64,000 bases of DNA from Methanococcus maripaludis C5 (GTDB taxonomy: Archaea > AGJL01 > Methanococci > Methanococcales > Methanococcaceae). Positions 8,476-18,428 of this stretch are shown in pieces (position 1 is the stretch's first letter; every line of letters starts with the position of its first letter). Below the pieces are notes generated by a model. The model ran no database searches. It saw nothing but the letters and a program-made list of their open reading frames with translations, and was not told where the DNA came from. The stretch lies in assembly GCF_000016125.1 (NCBI RefSeq), contig NC_009135.1, positions 434,001-498,000 on the forward strand, read 5' to 3'. The translations under genes and the position numbers were made by a program.

Positions 8476-9351
8476 CTAGTCCCATTTTATTTTGTATTTT
8501 TTATCAATGTACTGGGAAATTAAATTGAGCGAAAGAACCATTATAAAGAGTACTAACCCTGTTGCAAACATTGCATAGTAGATCGGGCTTCCTGAGGCTG
8601 CTTCTTTAATATTCAATATAATATGTGATGTTAATGGCCTAACGGGGTTGAAAATTGATGTTGGAATAAGTGGCCAGTTTCCAGCAACCATTAAAACTGC
8701 CATCGTTTCTCCAATTGCTCGACCCATTCCCAAAATAACACCTGAAAGTATTCCACTAAGTGAAGCTGGAAGAATTACTTTTTTTATGGTCTGCCATCTT
8801 GTAGCACCCATTGCAAGACTTCCTTCTTTTAATTGTGACGGAACAGAGTTTATTGCATCTTCTGAAAGTACAGTAATTGTTGGAACAATCATGATTCCAA
8901 GAATAATTGATGCAGCAAGCCAGCTGTATCCTGGATTTGTGTTAAAAACATCTCTAATTAAAGGAACAAGTAAAACCATCCCTACAAAACCGTAAACTAC
9001 TGACGGAATCGCAGTTAAAATTTCAATTGATGGTCTCAATATATTTTGAACTTTTTTTGGTGCAAGTTCTGCTAAAAATATGGCGCATCCAACTCCCAAT
9101 GGAACAGAAAATACAAGTGCAAGTACTGTTACCAAAAATGACCCAACAACCATCGGGAAGATTCCGTAAGAGTCATAATTTGGTGACCAGTCAAGTCCAA
9201 ATACAAAATCAAACGGACTTACAACTGAAAAAACAGGAAGACTGCTGATTATCAAAAACAAAACCATTGAGAAAATAACTACGCTTGATAACAGTGCACT
9301 CAATTTCAATATATTTTCAAGGACTGATTCGCCAATATTTTTTTTATGCAT
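8476..9351 (-). CDS. pstC: Phosphate ABC transporter permease PstC
   Basis: A 291-residue polytopic membrane protein with an N-terminal helix, several further helices and the EAA-type loop SQLKEGSLAMGATRWQT. The segment GFVGMVLLVPLIRD fits PstC. It pairs with PstA in the high-affinity phosphate importer. GGTGAAAC precedes the ATG at 9351. The gene follows pstS after a 65-base gap, the largest in the operon, which may allow differential expression of pstS over the membrane components. Confidence 0.95.
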   Translation of the reverse strand: MHKKNIGESVLENILKLSALLSSVVIFSMVLFLIISSLPVFSVVSPFDFVFGLDWSPNYDSYGIFPMVVGSFLVTVLALVFSVPLGVGCAIFLAELAPKKVQNILRPSIEILTAIPSVVYGFVGMVLLVPLIRDVFNTNPGYSWLAASIILGIMIVPTITVLSEDAINSVPSQLKEGSLAMGATRWQTIKKVILPASLSGILSGVILGMGRAIGETMAVLMVAGNWPLIPTSIFNPVRPLTSHIILNIKEAASGSPIYYAMFATGLVLFIMVLSLNLISQYIDKKYKIKWD

Positions 9352-9416
9352 CTTGTTTCACCATAACTGTAAATTGAAAAGATTAATAGAATTTTTTTAA
9401 AAAAATAAGTAGATAT

Positions 9417-10262
9417 TTAGTTTACAGGGATGTATCCTTCATTTACAACGATTTGCTGGCCTTCTGAACTTAATAAAAAGTCAATGAATGCTTGTGCTTC
9501 TTCTGAAGGTTGACCGTTTGTAATAACGTTTAATGTTCTTGAAACTTTGTAAGTTCCGGAAACTACATTAGCTTCGGTAGGAAGTACTCCTTCGTATTCA
9601 CAGCCTTTAACTGATGAGTCAAGGTATCCAATTGAAAGGTATCCTATTCCATTAACATCAGCTTTAACTGATGATTTCATTGCACCATTTGATGCAACAA
9701 CAACGGCCTGTTTTGTGATATTTCCTTTATTCAGTGCTTTTTCAAAGAATACTTCTCTAGTACCACTTTCTTCGTCTCTCGTGTAAACTGTAATTGGTGC
9801 ATCTTCGCCACCAACTTCATTCCAGTTTGTAATTTCTCCAGCGTATATTGCAACGATTTGTTCTTGTGTTAAGCCCGATACTGAGTTATCTGGGTGCACG
9901 ATGATTGCAACACCATCTTTTGCAATTCCAAATACTTGTAATGAAGGATATTCTTCAAATTCTGAGGATTTCACGTCTCTTGAAGCCATTCCGATGTCAT
10001 TTAAGTTTTCACCGGATTCTTTAACACCAAGGCCTGAGCCTCCACCGGTAACTTCAATCATGTAGTTTTTATTTTGAATCATGAATTGTTTTGCAGCTTC
10101 TTCTGCAATAGGTAAAACGGTAGTTGAACCTGAAATTTTTAAACTGAACTGCTGGACTTCTTCTGCGTCATTTGAGCCATTAGTATTATCTGTGCATCCG
10201 CTGAATCCCACGATTAGTGAAATAAAGACAGCACCTATTAGAACATTTATATATTTTTTCAA
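9417..10262 (-). CDS. pstS: Phosphate-binding lipoprotein PstS
   Basis: A periplasmic-type binding protein of about 281 residues. A short basic N-terminus (KKY) is followed by a hydrophobic segment ending in the lipobox GFSGC, so it is probably lipid-anchored on the outer face of the membrane. Phosphate-binding motifs are SGSTTVLPIAE and ESGTREVFFE with GGGSG between them. The start is the TTG at 10262. An in-frame GTG at 10271 lies inside the ribosome site, so it is rejected. The ribosome site is part of an inverted repeat (see 10263-10276). pstS is the first gene of the pst operon, divergent from ppsA. Confidence 0.94.
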   Translation of the reverse strand: MKKYINVLIGAVFISLIVGFSGCTDNTNGSNDAEEVQQFSLKISGSTTVLPIAEEAAKQFMIQNKNYMIEVTGGGSGLGVKESGENLNDIGMASRDVKSSEFEEYPSLQVFGIAKDGVAIIVHPDNSVSGLTQEQIVAIYAGEITNWNEVGGEDAPITVYTRDEESGTREVFFEKALNKGNITKQAVVVASNGAMKSSVKADVNGIGYLSIGYLDSSVKGCEYEGVLPTEANVVSGTYKVSRTLNVITNGQPSEEAQAFIDFLLSSEGQQIVVNEGYIPVN

Positions 10263-10276
10263 AGGAGGCACCTCCT
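10263..10276 (-). promoter_or_regulatory. Inverted repeat that contains the pstS ribosome site
   Basis: On the mRNA strand AGGAGG, two bases, then CCTCCT are followed at once by the TTG start. The first arm is the ribosome binding site and the second is its exact complement, so local pairing could mask it. Whether it regulates translation is inference. Confidence 0.5.
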
Positions 10277-10305
10277 AGGTTTATGATATGCCCTACACAT
10301 CAAAT

Positions 10306-10314
10306 GTATATAAA
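10306..10314 (-). promoter_or_regulatory. TATA box of the pst operon
   Basis: The minus strand reads TTTATATAC, flanked upstream by GAAACA. It lies about 44 bases before the TTG of pstS. Initiation about 25 bases downstream would give a very short leader starting close to the ribosome-site hairpin. Confidence 0.6.
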
Positions 10315-10413
10315 TGTTTCTATTTTGGTATTTTAGTTCCTATTTTATGAATAACTCAAATATATTTTAAAAAAATAAATTATCAAAAACTAAGTCTGAA
10401 ATCAACCCTACAA

Positions 10414-10425
10414 AATATTATATAT
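10414..10425 (+). promoter_or_regulatory. Candidate TATA box of ppsA
   Basis: AATATTATATAT lies about 80 bases before the ppsA ATG. A second AT-rich element (GTATAAAATAG, near 10433) is closer. Either could serve; I cannot tell which from the sequence alone. Confidence 0.4.
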
Positions 10426-10504
10426 CTGAGATGTATAAAATAGAATTGTAATCATAGTTATTTTTGATAGAAGAAACATGACTCGAATGAATGGAGGATT
10501 CAAC

Positions 10505-12781
10505 ATGAAACTGATAACTTGGCTTGACGATCTCAGAAATGATGATGTTGATATTGCAGGTGGAAAAGGGGCATCTTTAGGGGAGATGTGGAACGCGAAA
10601 TTACCTGTCCCTCCAGCATTTGTCGTTACTTCAGAGGCTTACAGATACTTTATTAAGGAAACGAAGTTACAAGATGAAATTGAAAGAATTTTGTCAAATA
10701 TTGATGTTAATAACAATGAAGAATTGAACAAAGCATCAAAAGAAGTTAGAAAAGCTATAGAAAGTGTTAAAATTCCTGATGATTTGAGATTGAGTATTAT
10801 CGAATCTTACAGTAAAATTTGCGAAATGGGCGGAGACGAAGAAACATTTGTTGCTGTAAGGAGCTCAGCAACTGCAGAAGACTTACCTGACGCAAGTTTT
10901 GCAGGACAGCAGGAAACTTTTTTAAACATTAAAGGCGATGAACAGGTTTTACAGGCTGTTCAAGAGTGTTTTTCATCATTATTTACACCAAGAGCTATTT
11001 TTTACAGGGAAGAAAAAGGATTCGACCATTTTGAAGTTGCACTCGCTGCAGTAGTTCAAAAAATGGTAAATGCTGACCAAGCTGGAGTTATGTTCACTGT
11101 AAACCCGATAAACCACGACTATAACCAGATGGTTATCGAAGGAGCTTGGGGACTTGGAGAAGGTGTTGTCAGTGGAACAGTAAGTCCTGACACGTACATT
11201 ATCACAAAAGATACTCAAGAAATTTTAAGTGTTAATGTTGCAAGAAAAGATACAATGTTTATAAAAGATACCGACGGAGTTACAAAAGAAGTAAAAACTC
11301 CTGAAAATTTACTTGAAAAACAGGTTTTATCTGAAAAAATGATCAAAAAACTCGAAAACGTTGGTCAAACGATTGAAAATCACTACAAACGACCAATGGA
11401 TATTGAATGGTCTATTGAAAACGGGGAAATTTACATGTTACAGGCAAGACCAATTACCACATTAAACGAGAAAAAAGAATCAAAATCTTCAAATGATATA
11501 GATGGAAAAATTTTATTGAAGGGAATTGGTGCATCTCCTGGAACTGAAGCTGGAAAAGTAAAAATTATTACAGAAATTGAAGAAATCGGAAGGATAATTG
11601 ATGGGGATATTTTAGTTACAAAAATGACAACTCCCGACATGGTTCCTGCAATGAAAAAAGCAGCTGCGATCATCACAGATGATGGTGGACTAACCTGCCA
11701 CGCCGCAATTATTTCAAGAGAACTCGGAACACCTTGTGTAGTTGGAACCAAAGAAGCTACAAAAATGTTAAAAGATGAAGAATGTGTCACTGTTGATGGT
11801 GAAAAAGGAATTGTTTACGAAGGAAAAGTTGGTAAAACTGAAGAAAAAGCGCCTGCTCAGGTAGTTTATGCCGGAGCTCCAGTAATTACTGCAACAGAGA
11901 TAAAAGCAAATGTCAGCATGCCTGAAGTTGCAGAAAGAGCCGCAGCAACCGGTGCTGATGGTGTTGGACTTTTAAGGGCAGAACACATGATTTTAGGAAC
12001 TGGTGTCCACCCTGGAAAAATCTTAAACGATCAAGGTGAAGGTGCATTAACTGATGTATTCGCAGAAGGTATCAGAAAAGTTGCAGATGCATTTTACCCT
12101 AGACCAGTTACATACAGAACTCTTGATGCACCAACTGACGAGTTTGTCGGATTAAAAGGTGGCGAAGAAGAACCTCACGAACACAACCCCATGATGGGAT
12201 GGAGAGGTATCAGGAGAGGACTCGACCAGCCTGAAATTTTAAAGTGCGAATTAAAAGCGATCAAAAAATTAAGGGAGGATGGATACAGAAATATCAATGT
12301 AATGATACCTTTAGTTACAAACGTTGATGAAATAAGAAACGTGAAAGAAATCGCAAATGAAGTTGGATTAAAACTTAGATTGGATGTGGAGTTTGGGGTA
12401 ATGGTTGAAACTCCGGCAGCCGCTTTGATAATCGATGACATTATCGCAGAAGGAATAGATTTCGTAAGCCTTGGAACAAACGATTTAACCCAGTACACAA
12501 TTGCAATCGATAGAAACAATGAAAACGTTTCGAAATACTACCTCGAAAACCACCCTGCAGTTCTCAAATTGATTGAAATTGTTATCAAATCATGTAAGGA
12601 TGCAGGCGTAAAAACCTCAATCTGTGGACAAGCTGGAAGCAGACCACAAATCGTTGAAAAATTGGTTGAATGGGGAATTACTAGTATTTCTGCAAATATT
12701 GATGCAGTGGAAACAATCAGAAACGTTGTTGCAAGAACTGAGCAAAAAATCATTCTTGAAGCAATAAGGAGACAAAAATAA
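10505..12781 (+). CDS. ppsA: Phosphoenolpyruvate synthase
   Basis: A 758-residue three-domain enzyme. The N-terminal ATP-binding domain includes GGKGASLGEM and SSATAEDLPDASFAGQQET. The swivelling phosphohistidine domain has GGLTCHAAIISRELG with catalytic His at about residue 399. The C-terminal PEP-binding TIM barrel ends with SICGQAGSRP. It makes PEP from pyruvate, ATP and water, the entry to gluconeogenesis in autotrophic methanogens. The frame opens at 10478, but GGAGG at about 10493 selects the ATG at 10505. It is divergent from pstS and followed by a T-rich terminator. Confidence 0.96.
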   Translation: MKLITWLDDLRNDDVDIAGGKGASLGEMWNAKLPVPPAFVVTSEAYRYFIKETKLQDEIERILSNIDVNNNEELNKASKEVRKAIESVKIPDDLRLSIIESYSKICEMGGDEETFVAVRSSATAEDLPDASFAGQQETFLNIKGDEQVLQAVQECFSSLFTPRAIFYREEKGFDHFEVALAAVVQKMVNADQAGVMFTVNPINHDYNQMVIEGAWGLGEGVVSGTVSPDTYIITKDTQEILSVNVARKDTMFIKDTDGVTKEVKTPENLLEKQVLSEKMIKKLENVGQTIENHYKRPMDIEWSIENGEIYMLQARPITTLNEKKESKSSNDIDGKILLKGIGASPGTEAGKVKIITEIEEIGRIIDGDILVTKMTTPDMVPAMKKAAAIITDDGGLTCHAAIISRELGTPCVVGTKEATKMLKDEECVTVDGEKGIVYEGKVGKTEEKAPAQVVYAGAPVITATEIKANVSMPEVAERAAATGADGVGLLRAEHMILGTGVHPGKILNDQGEGALTDVFAEGIRKVADAFYPRPVTYRTLDAPTDEFVGLKGGEEEPHEHNPMMGWRGIRRGLDQPEILKCELKAIKKLREDGYRNINVMIPLVTNVDEIRNVKEIANEVGLKLRLDVEFGVMVETPAAALIIDDIIAEGIDFVSLGTNDLTQYTIAIDRNNENVSKYYLENHPAVLKLIEIVIKSCKDAGVKTSICGQAGSRPQIVEKLVEWGITSISANIDAVETIRNVVARTEQKIILEAIRRQK

Positions 12782-12782
12782 T

Positions 12783-12800
12783 TCTTTCTTTTTTATTTTA
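12783..12800 (+). terminator. Oligo-T terminator after ppsA
   Basis: TCTTTCTTTTTTATTTTA follows the ppsA stop immediately, typical of archaeal T-tract termination. Confidence 0.5.
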
Positions 12801-12845
12801 TTAGATTATATTATTTAATTTTAATTTATAAATGGTGTTTTTGGG

Positions 12846-13292
12846 ATGAATAAAGTTGTTATTGGAGGTACCTTTGATGTATTACATAAGGGCCACGAAA
12901 ATCTGTTATTACATGCATCAAAATTTGGAAAACTGTTTATTGGAATAACCAGTGACGAATTTATAAAATTGTATAAAAAACATGATGTAGATCCATTAGA
13001 TATCCGAAAAATCAAGTTAAAAGAGTTTTTAAATAATTATGAAATTGATTATGAAATAATGGTAATTAATGACGCTTATGGAAACTCAATTTCGAAAGAT
13101 TATGACATAATTGTCGTAACTCCTGAAACAAAAGAGAATGCTGAAACGATAAATAAAATAAGACTTAAAAATGGATTAAAACCTTTAAAAATTGAAGTTT
13201 ACAACTTTTTAATGGCAAAAGATAATATTCCAATTTCAACTACGAGAATAAGAACTGGTGAGATAGATAAACAAGGAAATTTAAAACGATGA
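12846..13292 (+). CDS. coaD: Archaeal phosphopantetheine adenylyltransferase
   Basis: A 148-residue nucleotidyltransferase. The N-terminus has [15 protein letters not shown], which carries the HxGH motif, and [12 protein letters not shown] near the C-terminus is the equivalent of the ISSTxIR motif. The archaeal family (COG1019) transfers AMP to 4-phosphopantetheine in coenzyme A synthesis. The ATG at 12846 is preceded by a weak GGTGTTTTTGGG. The stop overlaps the next gene start (ATGA), so the two are probably coupled. Confidence 0.9.
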   Translation: MNKVVIGGTFDVLHKGHENLLLHASKFGKLFIGITSDEFIKLYKKHDVDPLDIRKIKLKEFLNNYEIDYEIMVINDAYGNSISKDYDIIVVTPETKENAETINKIRLKNGLKPLKIEVYNFLMAKDNIPISTTRIRTGEIDKQGNLKR

Positions 13293-14203
13293 TATTTATG
13301 GAAATCATGTATATAATAGTATTTTTGATTTTAATTGGTTATATCTCAAGAAATTTTAAAATACTTGACGAAAAAGACAGAATGGTTTTAAATAAAATAG
13401 TAATTTACATTACTATGCCGTCAACAATCTTTTTACAGTTACTTACAAATGTAACTCCTTCAGATCTTCCAGAATTTATGAAACTTCCATTAATTATATT
13501 TATTTCAACGGCAGTTTGTGCACTTTTGGCATATCTTGTTGGAAAGTGTTTAAAATTAGATAACAAATCTCTTGGTGGATTTGTACTTGTTTCTTCCATT
13601 GGAAACACAGGATTTTTGGGTTATCCAGTAATTCTTGGGTTTTATGGAAACGAAGGTCTTTTAAGAGCAATTTTTTGTGATATGTCCGCAATCTTTTGCA
13701 GCATGCTTCTTGGAACTTATGTTGGAGTTAAAGTTAGCGGTGCCAAAAAAAGCATTTTAAAAGAAGTATTTTCATTTCCACCACTATTTACAGGGATAGT
13801 TACATTAATACTGGTATTATTACACGTAAAATTATCGACATTCCCCGAATTTTTTATAAAATCACTTGGATACATGGCAAATGCAACAATTCCATTAATA
13901 ATGCTTTCACTAGGGCTTTCTTTATCTCCAAAAGCTGCAAAATTTGGAATATTCTATGGAATTATTGTATCCTTATTTAGAATGGTAATTTCTCCACTGG
14001 TTGCATTTCCTATTTCCGAAAGTATTTTATCAAACCAGTTAGATAAACAAGTAGCGATAATGCAATCTGCAATGCCTTCTGCAATGATGCCGTTAGTTTA
14101 TGCAGTAATATATGATTTGGATGTAAAACTCGTGGCTTCAGCATGTTTTGTATCAACAGTTTTATCATTGTTGATATTGCCTATAATATATACAATAATA
14201 TAA
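13289..14203 (+). CDS. Auxin-efflux-carrier (AEC) family transporter
   Basis: A 304-residue membrane protein with about ten hydrophobic segments in two five-helix halves, an arrangement typical of the AEC/malonate permease family. Family-like segments are [19 protein letters not shown] in the first half and [18 protein letters not shown] in the second. It would export or import a small organic acid. The substrate is unknown. The start ATG at 13289 overlaps the coaD stop; ATGs at 13298 and 13307 are alternatives. A TATA-like element and galU follow. Confidence 0.85.
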   Translation: MIFMEIMYIIVFLILIGYISRNFKILDEKDRMVLNKIVIYITMPSTIFLQLLTNVTPSDLPEFMKLPLIIFISTAVCALLAYLVGKCLKLDNKSLGGFVLVSSIGNTGFLGYPVILGFYGNEGLLRAIFCDMSAIFCSMLLGTYVGVKVSGAKKSILKEVFSFPPLFTGIVTLILVLLHVKLSTFPEFFIKSLGYMANATIPLIMLSLGLSLSPKAAKFGIFYGIIVSLFRMVISPLVAFPISESILSNQLDKQVAIMQSAMPSAMMPLVYAVIYDLDVKLVASACFVSTVLSLLILPIIYTII

Positions 14204-14268
14204 TACGGTTTAATTATTATAATTGAATATATTTTTAATAAATGTTAGTGATTTAGGGGTAATAATTA

Positions 14269-15117
14269 ATGGTAAAAAAAGCTATCATACCTGCAGCAGG
14301 ATTTGGAACAAGACTTCTTCCAATTACGAAGGCACAGCCTAAAGAAATGCTCCCAGTTTTAGGAAAACCAATTATACAGTATGTAATAGAAGATTTGGCT
14401 GAAGCAGGAATTGAAAATATACTTATTATTACAGGACGTGGAAAGTACGCAATTGAAAACCATTTTGATAAAAATTTTGAACTAGAGGATCGATTAAAAA
14501 AAGATGGAAAGTGTGGGGCATTAAAAACAATTCAGGAAATAAATGACTTTGCACATATTTATTACATTAGGCAAGGGAAACAGAAAGGTCTTGGGGATGC
14601 AGTATATTGTGGACGAGAATTTATTTGTGAAGATTATACCATCGTAATGGTTGGAGATACAATTTATTCAGGAAATGTACCAAAGAAACTAATCGAAGCA
14701 CATGAAAAATATAAATGTTCAGTAATTGCTCTTGAAAGAGTTCCAAAAGAAGATGTTTTTAAATATGGGGTAATTTCAGGAAAAGAAATTGAAAATGGAA
14801 TTTTCGAAGTAAATGACCTCATCGAGAAGCCAAATGTTGAGGAAGCACCTTCAAATTTGATAATTACTGGTGCATACCTTCTATCTTCAAAAATATTTGG
14901 TCATATCGAAAATATCGAACTTGGAAAAGGGGGGGAAATACAATTGACGGATGCCATGAAAACATTATTAAAAGAAGAAAAAATAATTGGTGTCGAAGTT
15001 GATTTCAAAAGGTATGATATAGGGGATATTAAAGGATGGCTTGAAGCAAATGTGGAACTTGGAATTGAAAACATTGAAGGATTTAAAGAATATATTCAAG
15101 ATCTTTGCGAGGAATAG
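14269..15117 (+). CDS. galU: UTP-glucose-1-phosphate uridylyltransferase
   Basis: A 282-residue GalU-type nucleotidyltransferase. The N-terminal PAAGFGTRLLPITKAQPKEM includes the nucleotide-binding GxGTRxxPxTK motif, and FEVNDLIEKP and ITGAYLL are family features. It makes UDP-glucose from UTP and glucose-1-phosphate. GGGGT precedes the ATG. It starts the rightward glycan operon and supplies the substrate for the UDP-glucose dehydrogenase at 16109. Confidence 0.93.
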   Translation: MVKKAIIPAAGFGTRLLPITKAQPKEMLPVLGKPIIQYVIEDLAEAGIENILIITGRGKYAIENHFDKNFELEDRLKKDGKCGALKTIQEINDFAHIYYIRQGKQKGLGDAVYCGREFICEDYTIVMVGDTIYSGNVPKKLIEAHEKYKCSVIALERVPKEDVFKYGVISGKEIENGIFEVNDLIEKPNVEEAPSNLIITGAYLLSSKIFGHIENIELGKGGEIQLTDAMKTLLKEEKIIGVEVDFKRYDIGDIKGWLEANVELGIENIEGFKEYIQDLCEE

Positions 15118-15207
15118 TTCCTTTGATTCGATTTAAATTAAATAATTTAGAGAAATAACTGCCATTTACTTAATAAAAGCAATAAAATTTAATTTTTTGG
15201 TGAAATT

Positions 15208-16098
15208 TTGAAAATTTTAGTTACTGGTGGTGCAGGATTTATTGGGAGCCATATTGTAGATATTTTAATCGAAAATGGACACGATGTATCAATTTTGGAT
15301 AATTTAAGCACCGGAAACGAAAAAAATTTAAATACTTCCGCAAAATTTATAAATGGAGATATTTTAGATAAAACTTTGGATTTATCTGGATTTGAATGTG
15401 TAATCCATGAGGCCGCTCAAATTAACGTTAATAAATCCTTAAGTGCCCCTATGTTCGATGCTGAAGTAAATATTCTTGGAACAGTAAATATTCTGGAAAA
15501 GATGAAAAAATATGGTGTTAAAAAAATTATATATTCTTCATCAGGGGGTGCAGTTTATGGAGAACCCGAATACTTACCCGTCGATGAAAATCACCCAATA
15601 AAACCATTATCTCCTTATGGATCAAGTAAATTTTGCGCAGAAGAATATATTGAACTATATAATCGTCTTTATGGTATCGAATACTGTATTTTGCGATATT
15701 CTAATGTTTATGGGGAAAGACAGGATCCCCTTGGTGAAGCAGGGGTTATTTCCATATTTATTGACAAAATAAAAAAAGGGGAAACGCCCGTAATTTATGG
15801 GGATGGAAACCAAACTAGGGATTTTATAAATGTTAGGGATGTCGCAAAAGCAAATTTATTGGCACTAGGGTGGAGAAATCAAATAGTAAATATTGGTTCT
15901 GGAAGGGAAACTTCGGTAAATGAGCTCTTTAAACTTATTTCTTTTGAATTGGGATTTAATTTGGATGCAATATATGAAAAAGAGCGAGAAGGTGAAGTAT
16001 ATAGAACATATATAGATTATAAAAAAGCTAAAAGTTTAGGTTGGATTCCAGACGTCGAATTACAGGATGGAATTAAAAATCTAGTATTTGCATTTTAA
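15208..16098 (+). CDS. NAD-dependent sugar-nucleotide epimerase, UDP-glucose 4-epimerase type
   Basis: A 296-residue short-chain dehydrogenase of the extended type. The Rossmann motif GGAGFIGSH is at the N-terminus, SSSGGAVYGEP and YGSSK give the catalytic Ser and Tyr-x3-Lys, and GDGNQTRDFINVRDV is typical of GalE-like epimerases. It probably interconverts UDP-glucose and UDP-galactose, or an N-acetylated or uronic form. The start is TTG at 15208, preceded by GGTGA. It is 10 bases from the next gene in the glycan operon. Confidence 0.88.
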   Translation: MKILVTGGAGFIGSHIVDILIENGHDVSILDNLSTGNEKNLNTSAKFINGDILDKTLDLSGFECVIHEAAQINVNKSLSAPMFDAEVNILGTVNILEKMKKYGVKKIIYSSSGGAVYGEPEYLPVDENHPIKPLSPYGSSKFCAEEYIELYNRLYGIEYCILRYSNVYGERQDPLGEAGVISIFIDKIKKGETPVIYGDGNQTRDFINVRDVAKANLLALGWRNQIVNIGSGRETSVNELFKLISFELGFNLDAIYEKEREGEVYRTYIDYKKAKSLGWIPDVELQDGIKNLVFAF

Positions 16099-16108
16099 AC
16101 GTGAAAAA

Positions 16109-17431
16109 ATGAAAATTTCAGTTATAGGAACAGGATATGTTGGATTGATACAAGCTACGGGTCTCGCAAGTTTTGGTTTTGAGGTTATGGGCATAGATAT
16201 AGACGAAACTAAAGTTAAAATGTTAAACGAGGGTTTATGCCCATTACACGAAGAAGGACTCGAGGAACTTTTGAGATCACACGTGGGCAAAAATTTAAAA
16301 TTTACCACCTCTTATGAATGTTTAAAAGAATCTGAAGTAATATTTTTATGTGTTGGAACACCTCAGGATAGGGATGGAAACACAGATTTGAGGTTTTTAT
16401 TTTCGGCAACAGATAATTTGAAAAATTATGTTGAAAATTCAAAGTATTTAGTTATTAAATCCACAGTACCTATTGGAACTAATCGAATGATAAAAGAACG
16501 ATTAAATAATCCAAATATTGAAATTATTTCAAATCCTGAATTTTTACGAGAAGGAATCGCACTCAAAGATTTTTTCAATCCTGAAAGAATAGTACTTGGT
16601 TTTGAAGATTTTAACCCCGAATCACGATATATTTTGGAAATCTATGGGGAATTTATGAAAAAAAATATTCCATTCGTGATTACTAACTGGGAAACCTCTG
16701 AAATGATAAAATATGCATCAAATGCGTTTTTAGCGACAAAAATATCTTTTATAAATGAATTATCAAAATTAGCAGATTTAACGAATTCTAATATCAAAAC
16801 AGTTGCATATGCAATGGGTATGGATGATCGAATAGGTGGTAAGTTTTTAAATGCGGGAATCGGGTATGGGGGATCGTGCTTTCCAAAAGACGTCAAGTCC
16901 CTTATAAAACAGTTTGAAAATCATGACATTGTTCCAAACATTATTGGTGCAACTGATCGAGTTAATGAAGATCAGATCTTTTGGTTTTTTAATAAACTTA
17001 AGGAACGTTATGGCGGAGATATTGCAGGTAAGACGATTTCAGTTTTGGGACTTTCATTTAAACCAAAAACTGATGATTTGAGGGAAAGTGCATCAATAAA
17101 ATTAATTGATTTATTGTTAAAAGAAGGCGCAATCGTCAAAGGATTTGATTATGTAAAAAAAGCACGAGAAAATGCATACAATATGTATAATTTAGATAAA
17201 TCTCGAGCTTTTTACGGTTATAATTTATATATTTTGGACAGTGTAAGGGATGCAGTAGTAAATTCAGACGGAATAATTATTGCAGTCGAGTATGAAGAAT
17301 TGAATTTTGAAAATTGGGCGGATATTTCAAAATCAGTAAATAAAAAAATCTTATTCGATGGTAAAAATATATTAAATAAGGATGTAATTGAGGAGATAGG
17401 GTTTGAATACGTGGGTGTCGGCATAAATTAA
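16109..17431 (+). CDS. ugd: UDP-glucose 6-dehydrogenase
   Basis: A 440-residue UDP-glucose/GDP-mannose dehydrogenase. It has N-terminal GTGYVGLIQA (NAD binding), NPEFLREGIA (substrate loop), and GIGYGGSCFPKDVKSL with the catalytic cysteine; the C-terminal domain includes LGLSFKPKTDDLRES. FLREG fits UDP-glucose rather than UDP-ManNAc substrates. It oxidises UDP-glucose to UDP-glucuronate with two NAD+. The frame opens at 16088, but GTGA precedes the ATG at 16109. Its neighbours, galU upstream and a UDP-glucuronate 4-epimerase downstream, fit a uronic acid pathway. Confidence 0.9.
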   Translation: MKISVIGTGYVGLIQATGLASFGFEVMGIDIDETKVKMLNEGLCPLHEEGLEELLRSHVGKNLKFTTSYECLKESEVIFLCVGTPQDRDGNTDLRFLFSATDNLKNYVENSKYLVIKSTVPIGTNRMIKERLNNPNIEIISNPEFLREGIALKDFFNPERIVLGFEDFNPESRYILEIYGEFMKKNIPFVITNWETSEMIKYASNAFLATKISFINELSKLADLTNSNIKTVAYAMGMDDRIGGKFLNAGIGYGGSCFPKDVKSLIKQFENHDIVPNIIGATDRVNEDQIFWFFNKLKERYGGDIAGKTISVLGLSFKPKTDDLRESASIKLIDLLLKEGAIVKGFDYVKKARENAYNMYNLDKSRAFYGYNLYILDSVRDAVVNSDGIIIAVEYEELNFENWADISKSVNKKILFDGKNILNKDVIEEIGFEYVGVGIN

Positions 17432-17442
17432 TCGGTGAGTTC

Positions 17443-18420
17443 ATGAAGATTTTGGTAACTGGTGCAGCAGGTTTTATAGGGTATAGTTTATGCAAAAATT
17501 TATTGGATGAAAATATTGAAAGTTTGGTTGGAATTGATAATTTAAATTCATATTATGATCCGATTTTAAAAGAAAAAAGACTTGATATGCTAAATAAATT
17601 TTCAAAAAATAATTTTAAGTTTTACAAAATAGATTTAGATAATTTTAAAGAACTGGAAGATATTTTTTCGAAAGAAATGCCTGATTTAATTGTCCACCTA
17701 GCCGCACAAGCCGGAGTTAGGTACTCTTTAGAAAATCCTTGGGCATATGAATATAGCAACAATATTGGAACTTTAAATATTTTCGAAATTGCTAAAAAAT
17801 ACAATATTAAAAAAATAGTTTTCGCATCGTCTTCTTCTGTTTATGGCGGGAACCAAAAAATTCCTTTTTCGGAAAGAGATAATGTAGGTAAGCCCGTTAG
17901 CATTTATGCAGCAACTAAAAAATACAATGAGTTACTCGCGCATGTTTATCATCATCTTTATGATATGGAAATGGTGGGTTTGAGGTTTTTTACAGTTTAT
18001 GGGGAATTTGGACGGCCCGACATGGCATATTGGAAATTTACAAAAAAAATATTAAATGGGGAACAAATAGACATATATAATTTTGGAGACATGAACCGGG
18101 ATTTTACATATATTTCAGATATCGTTGAGGGTATCAAAAACGCAATAAATACGCCTAATTTGGGATACAATATTTTTAATTTGGGGGGGGATAATCCAGT
18201 AAATTTAGAATACATGATAAATTTAATTGAAAAAGAACTGGGGATAAATGCAATAAAAAATTACATGCCGATTCAACCAGGTGATGTCCCTGTAACAATG
18301 GCAGATTTAGAAAAATCGAAAAAAATGATAAACTACCGCCCAAAAGTTTCCATTGAAGAAGGAATTCAAAAATTTGTAAATTGGTATTTAGAAAATAAAC
18401 AATGGCTCAAAGATATTTAG
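17443..18420 (+). CDS. UDP-glucuronate 4-epimerase-like protein
   Basis: A 325-residue extended SDR protein. GAAGFIGYSL is the NAD motif, and NLNSYYDPILKEKR is the diagnostic segment of UDP-glucuronate 4-epimerases (CapI/LspL/GAE family). SSSSVYGG and YAATKK hold catalytic residues, and RFFTVYGEFGRPDMA is family-typical. It would convert UDP-glucuronate to UDP-galacturonate. GGTGAG precedes the ATG. It begins 11 bases after ugd and 8 bases before the amidotransferase start, so the genes are tightly clustered. Confidence 0.9.
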   Translation: MKILVTGAAGFIGYSLCKNLLDENIESLVGIDNLNSYYDPILKEKRLDMLNKFSKNNFKFYKIDLDNFKELEDIFSKEMPDLIVHLAAQAGVRYSLENPWAYEYSNNIGTLNIFEIAKKYNIKKIVFASSSSVYGGNQKIPFSERDNVGKPVSIYAATKKYNELLAHVYHHLYDMEMVGLRFFTVYGEFGRPDMAYWKFTKKILNGEQIDIYNFGDMNRDFTYISDIVEGIKNAINTPNLGYNIFNLGGDNPVNLEYMINLIEKELGINAIKNYMPIQPGDVPVTMADLEKSKKMINYRPKVSIEEGIQKFVNWYLENKQWLKDI

Positions 18421-18428
18421 GTGCGCCC

